Assembly (NCBI GenBank): GCA_035582835.1
Contig: JAYKAV010000467.1
Coordinates: 1,506,976 to 1,570,975, forward strand
Length of the DNA stretch: 64,000 bases
DNA from: Phoebastria nigripes
Lineage: Eukaryota > Chordata > Aves > Procellariiformes > Diomedeidae
Reading direction: 5' to 3'
Below, piece by piece: positions 54,501-64,000 of the stretch. Below the pieces are notes generated by a model. The model saw only the letters and a program-made list of their open reading frames with translations. It ran no database searches and was not told where the DNA came from. Each line of letters begins with the position of its first letter. Within the stretch, counting starts at the first letter, position 1. The position numbers were made by a program, and so were the translations under genes.

Positions 54501-55200
54501 ATCCTGAGTATAGGGACAAGAGAGCTCCAATTCTAAAACAATACCAGAAAGAAAGGAGAAGAGCGATGGGATTCTCCATCATGATTGTGGGGCAAGAAAG
54601 CAGAATAAGATCTGTTTTAGCCATGCTGATTTTAATATAAAGGTCAGGCATCTATTTGGAGGTGTCGGAGAGAGAGAGATCTTAAGGCAGGAGGAGGCAA
54701 GTCTTGAAATTCTTAGAAGAGAAGAATTTGTTTTTGTGTATGAGATGGGTGAACCCTGGTAGTAAACTCAAAACAACTATGGAGGGTGCTTAGCTGTAAT
54801 TTGTATTGGAAACAAGCAGTGAGAGATTGGCATTATGCTGTGGCATTCTGTACTACAAAATATTTGTCTGAAGGGTGTTTGTGTTGCAAAGATTGCAGTG
54901 TCTCCAGAGATGAAATACAGAAAGAGAAGAGGGGATCAAGGACAGCCAGTGCCATGAGGCAGTAGCCTTGTAAGTATTACAAGATAATTATTAGTTACAT
55001 ATTTCTGAGAGCAGCTGTTAGAACAATTGCTGCAAGTCCTGTAGTGCACTGGAGCTTTCTAGCTCATCTTGCTGTTCAAAATGCTGACACACCAGAAGAA
55101 GCTGGAAGCGAATAAGTAGCGTAAGAGAAAAAATGTAACTATAACGAGAAAGGTTAAGGTGGGTTTTTTTTGAAAGCAGTGTTGTTGACAGACTATATAG
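48515..55200 (+). other. NDUFAF2: NDUFAF2 intron 1, middle part II
   Basis: Intronic sequence with no recognised exon, RNA gene or named repeat. Short open frames here (for example 48721-49092 and 50423-50848) show no family resemblance. Confidence 0.6.
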
Positions 55201-55601
55201 AGGAATGTCGTGGTTTAACCCTGGCTGGCAACTAAGCCCCACACAGCCGCTCGCTCACTTCCCCACAGTGGGATGGGGGAGAGAATCGGGAGGGTAAAAG
55301 TGAGAAAACTCGTGGGTTGAGATAAAGACAGTTTAATAGGGAAAGCAAAAGCCACGCACGCAAGCAAAGCAAAACAAGGAATTCATTCACTGCTTCCCAT
55401 CGGCAGGCAGGTGTTCAGCCACAACTGGTGGGGAGGTGTGAGAAGCACAAAAGGCCTTGACTCTGTGTAAGCACTGCTCAGCAATGACGAAAACATCCCT
55501 GTATTATCAACACTGTTTTCAGCCCAAATCCAAAACATAGTCCCATACAAGCTACTGTGAAAAAAATTTAACTCTATCCCAGTCAAAACCAGCACAAGGA
55601 A
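55201..55601 (-). mobile_element. Solo LTR with perfect 5 bp target-site duplication
   Basis: The LTR body is 55206-55596, with TG...CA ends (tgtcgtggtttaaccctgg to aaaccagcaca). Both flanks are aggaa (55201-55205 and 55597-55601), an exact 5 bp duplication. LTR sense is the minus strand, antisense to NDUFAF2. It is about 390 bp, against 587 bp for the 30562 copy. The middle part holding the U3 core (the tggtatggaat region) is missing, so it has an internal deletion near 55425. The well-kept ends and duplication suggest a younger insertion than the 30562 copy. Confidence 0.92.
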
Positions 55602-58600
55602 GTATCATGAAAGACCAAACAAGTATACATTGGAGATAAGGTGAGAGAGGACAAAGCCTTGGATCAGATCAGAGATTTTCCTTTGTAATGAATATAGTTA
55701 GAAAGAAATGGATTTAGAGAGACTGAAAAGGTTAAAAAAACACTTCTCAGTGGGAGCTTAAATGTTGGATGGTGATTGGTATTTAGGGTTTAGTCCTTTT
55801 AAAACTGCTGTTTGAAGCAATAAAACAATTCAGAGGAGGGGAAGAGAACAGAAATGTACATGTGTTTGAGATTTAGGAGAGTCTTACCCTGCAGAGTTTT
55901 TTTTTTTTTTTTCTCCNCCAAATATGGAACGTGTATTTTTTTCTCACATTAATGCACTGTGCATTAATGCCTATTGTTTCTTCAACATTTAGTTTGAAGT
56001 ATTGCATAAATGTATAAAGTGATATAATAATGTCAGTTGAATCTCTGCAGCACTCAATTAATTGTTTTTGGGATGGTGCACCTGCTTCTTAGAAGGGAGT
56101 AGCTTTCAGCTTAATTTAAATTGTATTTTAAGTATTGGTCCAGTTAACAAAAAATGAGAAATTCCATCTATTCAATTGTCGTGTAGAAGAATGTTTTATC
56201 TCTGACGCACATTATCATATCTAAAATTGACAGCATAATCTGTTGATTTTTTTTATTTTGTTCCACTTCCCCAGGTGTCTCTTGGTACAGTTTTGATTAA
56301 GAAGAAGTAATTCTGTACTTAAAACCAACCTGTCTCAAATGATGAGATTTTTTTCTGTCACTTCTGTGGCCCTGCAGTGGCTAGGCAAGTTATGATATGT
56401 ATGCAGTATTCACTAGATTTTCTGCTTACTTCCCCCTCACACCCTCAAGAGTGTGAAGAGTATAGCACCACTGTGCTTAATTTTAGTAACAATTCACAAG
56501 TAGCAATTACATTTTACCCCTTTATGAATACCCTGCTCATCTGTAGCTGGCATACCACTGAGTTAGCTGCATGCGCTCCTTTTTCTCAGGGTAGTTTCCC
56601 AAGGCATGTTCTGTGGCTTGCCTTCTGTCATACTGAAGGAGCTCACAGATGATGAAGCCGACGTTTCTGTGAATTTAGAAAATTTTGCATTCTCAGATCA
56701 AAGTTTGTAATTTACTGAATAGGGCTTTATTGTGAGCCTTTTCAAAAGAGGTTCAGATTTATTTCTGAAGAGTTATTGGCAGACTGGAACTTTTACCTTA
56801 CGTTGCTGTAGTTAAAGTTCACGCAGTAGGTTAAATCATAATATCACTATTTAATATTTTTAAAGTGTTAGCACTTTAAAATTATGATGTTATGCTGAAA
56901 TCTTATGTAATAGAAGACCTCATCACTGCTAGGTGAAATTGAAAGTGTTCATAGGCGGTAATTTCTACGCAAGAGTTGATAGTCCGCATGAATAAGATGG
57001 CAAGCACTTGGACTGACACTGGCATAATGGGGTTCTGATGGCATTTTGTAAGTGAGGGAGTGGGGATACAGAGATTCTGAAGTGTTTCTGTAACGTATTG
57101 AGCTATTTCAGTTGTTTTCTCTGAAATTCTGTGAGATGAGGTTCAAGAATGCATTGACTCTGTTTTTGAGCCTGTGGCGAGTTACTGTAGTCCAACTAGA
57201 TGAACTGAACTGGAGGGAAGAGAGGGTACTAAGATGAAGAAAGAGCTGAGTAAAAAATGGTGACGTTGCTAATTAGGAAAAGATACAGCATAAGAAAGTT
57301 GGCCAAAATGTAAGGAGGAACCTGCAGTTGGCTCAAAAGAAAAGATGCTATTGGGTGCATCTGAAGATTGGCATAAGTGTGGATGAGTAATAAATTGCTG
57401 AAGATGAATGAGAACTAAAGCACAGTAGTTCTCCTTAGAGAAAAAGAATCTACAACTTGTTATAAAATGGGAAAGAGAATGCAAAAGATATTTAAAATAC
57501 ACAACAGAAACCGCACATTAGAATATTGGGATTAGTTTTTTTAAGTATGAGAAACATTAAAGACCTAACAAATAGTATGTCTCCATCTGACAAGGAGAGG
57601 ACTTTTTCTCTGTATCAATATTGGTAAGTATTTAGATAATATACTTAAAAGATGTTTAATAGGTGCTAAAGAAAATAGAATGGAGAAAAAAATATTAGAA
57701 TGCACCTTGTCTGATGGATGTATGGATTATGATGTTGAATTAGTCTGACATTTCAGTTATGACTCTGTATCATACATGGGACATCCTGATGTGAAATGTT
57801 TGTATAACTACCCTTTCCATGGCCAGCTTCCAAAAAAGAAAGTGGATCTCCCATCCTTCCCAAATAGCAAATCTTTTGCTATTCCCAATGTGTGGAAAAC
57901 CTTCAATGGAAGAATCCGTACAAGGAAGTCCCACATTCCTGTTTTCCTTTTCAGTGCTCTCCTTTCTATACGTTTTCATCAGTGCAGTAGTCCGAACCTG
58001 CTATTTGTGATGCAGTTTACAAGAGCAATTCAATTTAGAGAGCCTTTAACATCTCTGTGTGCATTGTTGAATGCCAGATTCTATGAGACTCATGCACTCC
58101 TGGGAGGGAAGTTTGTGTAGAGGAGATGCACTGTCATTTGACACAACTGTGAAATAGTTTTCTGTTGGTGGGGGTGGTGGCTTGTTGGGTTTTTTTCTCC
58201 ATGAAGAGAAAATAGGAGAATAACAGAAAGGTGTTTGGACTAATCTCTGAAGTGAAAGACAGACAGGTTTATGAAACAAACATTGAAACTTGTGCTACTT
58301 TTAGGAAGGACTAGGAATGCAGTTGTAAATGTTAATGAGCACAGAAGGCTAGGACTTGATGGTAGATACCTAAAAATTAAGTTTAGTGCTTGTCGTCTTC
58401 TTGTTACATCAAAGCTGTGCAGAACTCTCATGTTGTGCACACAGCCTATTTAGGATTTTTTTTTTTTATGATTGTAAATCTTACTGTTGATCATCTCATT
58501 GATGGAAAATATTTGAAAATGAGACTTAATGTGTAGTGTCACAGAAAAAGGACAATATGTGCCTGATTATGCATTAAGTAGCATGGCCTCACTCCAGATG

Positions 58601-58962
58601 AGGCTTTCAGGGCTATCATATATAATGATATTGGGTATCACTGAGCAATGTGATTATTTATATTGTTTTGCGAAGGGTGCAACAGTTCTGGAATGCAAGT
58701 TTTTCCAGAAACATGCACACAAATTAATACTATACTGGGAACTATTTTTGAGAGAGTGGAGAATGACCATGTTTTCTTTTAAAAGATAAACCTTGTGTAT
58801 ATTGGGATGACGAAATGTTGTTATAGATGGCATTATCCAAGCAATGCTTATAGAATTCTAGAAATGTTTCAGTCTTTTCCTGAGGGATAAAATAAGCATT
58901 TCCATTCACTTTTTAATTTCACTAAGTCTTTACTTGGTTAATAAGACAATTTTTCTCTATAG
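55602..58962 (+). other. NDUFAF2: NDUFAF2 intron 1, middle part III
   Basis: AT-rich intron with a T16 run at 55897-55912 and a 21 bp palindrome at 55948-55968. No exon is recognised. The open frame at 57776-58120 (114 codons) has no recognisable similarity. Confidence 0.6.
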
Positions 58963-59067
58963 ATCCAGCAGCTGATGGAAGCACTCCAATTCTGTTTCCT
59001 CCTCCCCCATGGGCAACAGAAAAGGAGAAGCCATTGAAAGAAATAAAAGCAGAAGGGAGATGAAAAT
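58963..59067 (+). other. Weak candidate alternative exon in NDUFAF2 intron 1
   Basis: A pyrimidine-rich acceptor (tttttctctatag) precedes a 105 nt segment that ends at gtaagc. In the phase left by NDUFAF2 exon 1 the segment reads open as a Pro- then Lys/Glu-rich peptide for about 32 codons, then stops at 59060. It does not match known NDUFAF2 exons. It could be a non-conserved alternative exon or chance. Confidence 0.2.
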
Positions 59068-59116
59068 GTAAGCACGTAGAAACAAGCTGTCTCCAAAAGG
59101 ACAAATAGTTTTCAAG

Positions 59117-59335
59117 TTAGAATCATAGAATCGTTTAGGTTGGAAAAGACCTTTAAGATCATCAAGTCCAACCATTAACCTAGCACTGCCAAGTCCACCA
59201 CTAAACCATGTCTCTAAGCACCACATCTGCACGTCTTTTAAATACCTCCAGGTGATGGTGACTCAACCACTTCCCTGGGCAGCCTGGTCCAATGCTTGAC
59301 AACCCTTTCAGTGAAGAAGTTGCAATGTTCTTTCT
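59117..59335 (-). mobile_element. CR1 LINE 3' tail, minus strand
   Basis: The plus strand begins agaatcatagaatcgtttag and continues with ggttggaaaagacctttaag. This is the reverse complement of the classic CR1 3' end with its short terminal repeats. About 220 bp is kept, all 3' untranslated and ORF2-terminal sequence. It is strongly 5'-truncated, as most CR1 copies are. Confidence 0.93.
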
Positions 59336-61896
59336 TTTCTTTATTCTTTCTAGTGTGCAAGTGCTTTTCCGCAAGCTCTTCCTGAGAGCATACAAGTACG
59401 AGGATATCCCACTGGACAACTTGCTGCTGTTGCTGTGTTAAACTGTTCTCTGTGTATCACTCCCGTGTTTCCTTGTTAACATGCCATAAACAATGGAGAC
59501 CGTGTAGAAAGTTTGAAAGTTTATGTTCCCAGAGGGGGCATATCTTTTATGCCATATGGTGAATTAACTGACAGTCCTGCAAATAATGTAGTTTTAACCG
59601 CTGTATATTTTCTGTTTTGAAAAATACTTATTATTTGCATTACAAGGCTTGGTTAAACTTCATGTCAATTTTTAAGAAGACTTCTTTAGAGTTTTGTAAG
59701 TGAAACGATTACCTTAGAGATTGCCATGTTACAAAATACCTTTGATGAGAAGGTAATTGACAGTTACAAAAACAAGTAGCGAAATCAAACCCTTTTGTTT
59801 ACTTTTATTATTCACTTGACTTTTGGCTTTGCCTGCTTCTAATACTGTCAATGATTATGCTGTATTTTAAAACAAAAATCAGCTTCACAAGGTGGTAGTG
59901 CTACCAACCTTTCTAAGCAAAACCTTGTTAGATGTCTTGCCATTTACAGACTTTCCCAGTTGCCTTAGGAAGAAGGTGAGAAAAAGGAAATCTTCATGAA
60001 CTTCAGCGCATGTGTGTGCGGGAGGTGTTATTAATTTAAAAGCAAAGCTAAATCAACTGTTTAATATTATTGGCTTTTGAGTAGAAAAGCCAAAGAAAAT
60101 ATTGTGGTGATGTTTTAGCCATCTCGTTAAAAGAGATGAGCAAGGCAAGGTTTGTAGATAGAAGGCAATATTTTTATTAAAACAAACAATTATATTTTCA
60201 GAAAAATAAACAGACTGACTTTTGAGCCCAGAAACATATCTTCAATTCTGAGTCAGAAGTCGAGTATTTCAATCATAAATATGTGAGTTTGGGGGCATCT
60301 GGAAGGAGGCCAATACAATCTGCAGGTGGTGTACCTTAATGCCATACAAATAAACAAAGATTGTAATTTTTAATACTTGTGACACCTTGCCAAAATGTAA
60401 GCTTAGTGTCATCCTAGGCTTATCTGACTTGTGACGTTACAACTTGATGCATTTTTTTTTTATATCCACAGATGACTGAATTCCCCTACTAATACAACTT
60501 TTTACATAAACATAAAATTCTAAAACTGTTTCGTTCAGGATTAGGGCTCTTTTCAAGTGCGTAAGTTTACTTTCTTGTTAAACATACATATGTAGTTGAT
60601 ATACTAACGACTTTCAAGGTTATATTGGAAGGAAAAAAGAAATCACACTTGTTTAGTAGCTGTAACTATGGTGCCAGAAGATGGCACTGAAGAAATATGT
60701 AGTACATCTTAGATTTTGTGGGATCGTGTTTCTTGGGTTTGTACTACAGTGAGTGTTCTTTTGTGCAGCTCTGTGTAGCTTATTAACACTGTTTTCAATT
60801 TTCATTTTCTTGCCTAGGTTTTAAAGTACTTTGGTGTTTTCGTTTTGGTAGGAAGCCTGGAAGTTGGCATGTCGCAGTCCACACAGAAATTGGAAAATTC
60901 TGCACTTTCATGTGTTAGATGGTGGTTTAATCAGCTCCCTTTGGAAGTGCTTCAACACTCTGCGCTTTAGTAAAGCATCATGGCCTAGAACTTGAAAGAT
61001 ATGGATAAAATGGAAGTAATTGCTTTAGAGAAATAGAGGTGAGGTTTCAAAATAACGTGAGACAAAGCTAAACCCTAAAAATGAACAGGAACAAGTGCCC
61101 AGTGATGGTATATTAATACGGTTAGGATGGATTCTTGGTGCCTGTCCTTCGCATACATTACCGTGAGCTCTATCAGTAGTACTCTGGATATTTTGAGAGA
61201 TAGAACCAGATTTTCTTGTTACACGTCCCTTCCTTTCTGGCAGGCTCCACAGAGAAATGTAACCAAATAATGCAATATTCAAGAAGCTGTTATAATGAAA
61301 GCTATTATAATATATTCGGCTATTATATTACAATCTTGCCATCTACCCTAGCAGAATCTATAGCTATACTCACGTGCTAAAACTTGTGACTGGCAACTGT
61401 GTGTGTGTTACAGAGCATCTGCTTTACCATATAAAATTACTGGCATTAGAGAAGAGATTGGTGTGTGCTTTTGTTTTGCTGTTAAAGCTGATAAATATAT
61501 GACCATGTGAAACTGAAATAAAATCCCGGCNTTATTTGATCTGGGATGTTGTGACTCAATGAAGCAAAACCAGAGATCTGCTGAAATAATGTTTTGAGCA
61601 AAGTTGGGGTTTTTTTGTCATGCTGAGCAGGGAATTTGCATTCTAATAATAGCAAGTTTATAAGGGTCAGCTTAACAAGCATGGTTTAAAAGGGAGCCCA
61701 GTACTTTCCTCTGAGCAGCTTGCCCCTCTGACCTGCTTATTTGCCGGAGCATAAGATTTCACCTAACTAGTGTAAGTCCCCTCCGCAGCTGCATGCCAGC
61801 ATTCTTTCTTTGGGCCTTTTTTTGAGACAAACCTGATTTTCTACATAGACTACTTCTCTCGTATGTTGTTTTTTTTTTTTTTAATAAGTAAGTCAG
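59336..61896 (+). other. NDUFAF2: NDUFAF2 intron 1, distal part I
   Basis: AT-rich intronic sequence with no exon or named repeat. A T13 run lies near 61869, just before the LTR fragment. Confidence 0.6.
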
Positions 61897-61982
61897 TGTG
61901 CTGGTTTTGGCTGGGATAGAGTTAATTTTCTTCATAGTAGCTAGTATGGGGCTATGTTTTGGATTTGTGCTGAAAACACAGT
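61897..61982 (+). mobile_element. LTR fragment, 5' end only, plus strand
   Basis: The sequence tgtgctggttttggctggga, followed by tagagttaattttcttcat, is the sense-strand start of the LTR family; its reverse complement ends the copies at 30562 and 55206. Clear similarity stops after gtgctgaaaacaca. Traces may continue to about 62110, where ggaggtgggggg resembles LTR sequence, but I cannot support them firmly. Confidence 0.85.
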
Positions 61983-64000
61983 CACACTTAATGGTAAGAA
62001 ACCAGTCAGGGAAATTGTATAGATGAGTTAGTTTTGAGAGTTTGGAAATATGATCAAGTCTCAGGTCATTCCAGTTCACACAAAAGAGAATGCAGTGCAG
62101 GTAACCAAGAGGAGGTGGGGGGTGCTTGGCCAAAGAAATGCTGTAGTGACATGTTAAGAGTGATAAAACCTCAGTACATTGAAAGTCTTCTGTAAGGGAA
62201 TTATTCTGTAGCTGCTCATTTTTAGATTTCTTTCCTCATTCTGAGAATTAACTGAAGGTTTGGTGTGTAAAAAAAGAAGATGCCCCATTGAATTCTTCTG
62301 TAAACTGAACGACACTCTTGTGTTTTGGAATACAGTATTTGTATTGAAACATCCAAACCAGAATCATTCTTTTCAGTGTTAGTAAAGTACATTCAGTAAG
62401 CCCCCCACCCACCCCACCACACTTATTTATCCCTGGAGAGGAGAAAACAAATAGAAAAACAGCTAGTTCTTAACTACATGAATAGATAAATTGTCTTTAT
62501 CAGTGAATTTCTCTTTGTGAATGATATTTTTATATATGGAAAGGAGGTGAGAAGAATATGTAATAAACAGACTGTTTAGTTTGCTTGCAAATAGGAAAAG
62601 TGGTATTGTTTTACATATTCCATGTTAGTGTCTGCAAAAGAGAGAGACAAATACTCTTCTAAAGCAAAATACTTGAGCTACTATAGTATACCTGATAGGC
62701 TGTGTGTGCTTTCTAATCTATTGTAAGAAACAGTAATTGAATCAGAAGTTGTATTTTGCTTTACTGTATTCAGAGAACAGCAAACTGTTCAAAACTGTAC
62801 TAAGTTTCAATTTTAGTCATTTACATATATATTTTCTTTTTTCCGTCAACATTTGATATAAGTCAAGATTTAGAAGAAACAAACTGTCTCTGTGAACTGA
62901 ACTTGCTCTCCTTGAATATTGCACCATTCTGACACTATAGGAAATTCTTTAAGTTTTATTGCAGCTAATTTCTGGGTTTTTATCACTGCAAAATACTGTA
63001 AAATGAATAGCAGGTTCAAATAACTGATTTGAGACCATTTAGAATACATTGAAGGCCTTTCTATTTTCTACTACTAAAAAGAATAGAAAATGTAATATAA
63101 TTTTTTATGTCAAAGAAAAAACCAGGACATATTTCATGGGTTATTATTTAACCCTTTCAATGTTAGAGAGAGATAATGAGGGGAAAAATTACTTGTCTCA
63201 AGCTGGTAGGCACTATATCTGGGCTAGCTCTATTTTAGTGCAGCTCGAATTCTAACATGAGAAGATTGCAGAAATTTACAATTCAAAGTGTGTTTCATCA
63301 GGGAGAAATCCACAGATTGTTTTGACACTCAGTTAAAAATTCAGCATGAAGATGGACATCTCATGAAATTTGCAGCTGCTGATTGAATTTATATTTCCAT
63401 AAAGGCCATCAACAGTAGCAGCCTGCAGGGGAAGTGCGGGAAAAATGACAAAAATTGTGAGGCTAGCATTTTTTCCTCAGCCTTATAGTAGCAAATTACT
63501 TGTAATAAGGTCCTACGCTGACCAGGATTAAAGAAAAATATAGGCAGCCAGAAGGGAATGATTTCTCAGTTTAATGGATTTGAACTAAAAATGTCTGAAT
63601 TTGATGTTCAAATATATGTTTAGTCATCTGTACAGTATGTAAAATGCAACTGCAAATCAAAAGTGTCCTTAAACTGAAAAATAAGACTCTTACGGGTAAT
63701 TACGGAAGGTTTATCATACGGGTAATTTGATTTTACAATAAATTCCAAGGATAGAAGGTGAATGNTATCGAAATGTGCAAAAGTAGGTCATCTTTATTAG
63801 GGGTGAAAATCTCATCTCATCTCTAGTGGTCCTCCCTCTCATTCATTCACACACACAGGTAGGAGAGGATGTGTAAGATCTGCATTTATTTTTCAGAGTA
63901 ACAACTCCCATTACGTTGATCATTTAAAAAGCAAACATGCATTCACAAAAACAAGTCCATGTTGTCAAGACAATTAGTAAGAAATGTTATTGAGACAAAT
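61983..64000 (+). other. NDUFAF2: NDUFAF2 intron 1, distal part II (to window end)
   Basis: AT-rich sequence with a C-rich patch (cccccacccaccccacc at 62402-62418). No NDUFAF2 exon 2 is recognisable before the window ends. Confidence 0.6.

Noticed and set aside
36498..64000. NDUFAF2 exons 2-4
   Set aside because: I scanned the plus strand for the conserved EKR, AGDIP and EWEAWIRR type segments and saw none. They are probably beyond the window, though a by-eye search can miss a 90 nt exon.

Overview
This window is vertebrate nuclear DNA, almost certainly from a bird. The coding sequence is split by GT-AG introns into short exons. The dominant interspersed repeats are CR1 LINEs with typical avian 3' ends. 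There is also an avian endogenous retrovirus (ERV), and three other copies of its LTR family. Bacterial features (operons, CRISPR, Shine-Dalgarno sites) are absent.

Layout. Positions 1-2955 hold a decayed minus-strand ERV fragment (part of pol, protease, gag-like frames, 5' LTR) that runs off the left edge. A degraded CR1 lies at about 3240-5135. It sits between two copies of an unrecognised ~160 bp repeat (about 2993-3160 and 6437-6600). The complete ERCC8 (CSA) coding sequence lies on the minus strand from 36070 down to 7095. I placed all 12 coding exons by splice sites, reading phase and recall of the human protein; together they encode 399 residues. Its introns hold two younger CR1 copies (14832-15800 and 19421-20415), a sense-oriented LTR (30562-31148), a probable hAT-like non-autonomous DNA transposon (7888-8335) and older LINE debris. 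A CpG island (about 35680-36880) covers a 300 bp head-to-head promoter shared with NDUFAF2, whose first coding exon is at 36371-36497 on the plus strand. The remaining ~27.5 kb is NDUFAF2 intron 1. It carries a solo LTR with perfect 5 bp target-site duplications (55206-55596), a CR1 tail (59117-59335) and an LTR 5' fragment (61897-61982). I could not find NDUFAF2 exons 2-4; they probably lie beyond 64000.

The two host genes act in separate processes: ERCC8 in transcription-coupled DNA repair in the nucleus, NDUFAF2 in complex I assembly in mitochondria. They are linked by the shared promoter. The same pair is adjacent in human 5q12, a region that corresponds to the avian Z chromosome, so a Z location is a reasonable inference.

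I found no convincing new biological system. The most useful leads are the DNA-transposon candidate in ERCC8 intron 11, the unrecognised repeat pair near the left end, the LTR inserted in the sense direction in ERCC8 intron 3, and a weak candidate alternative exon at 58963-59067.
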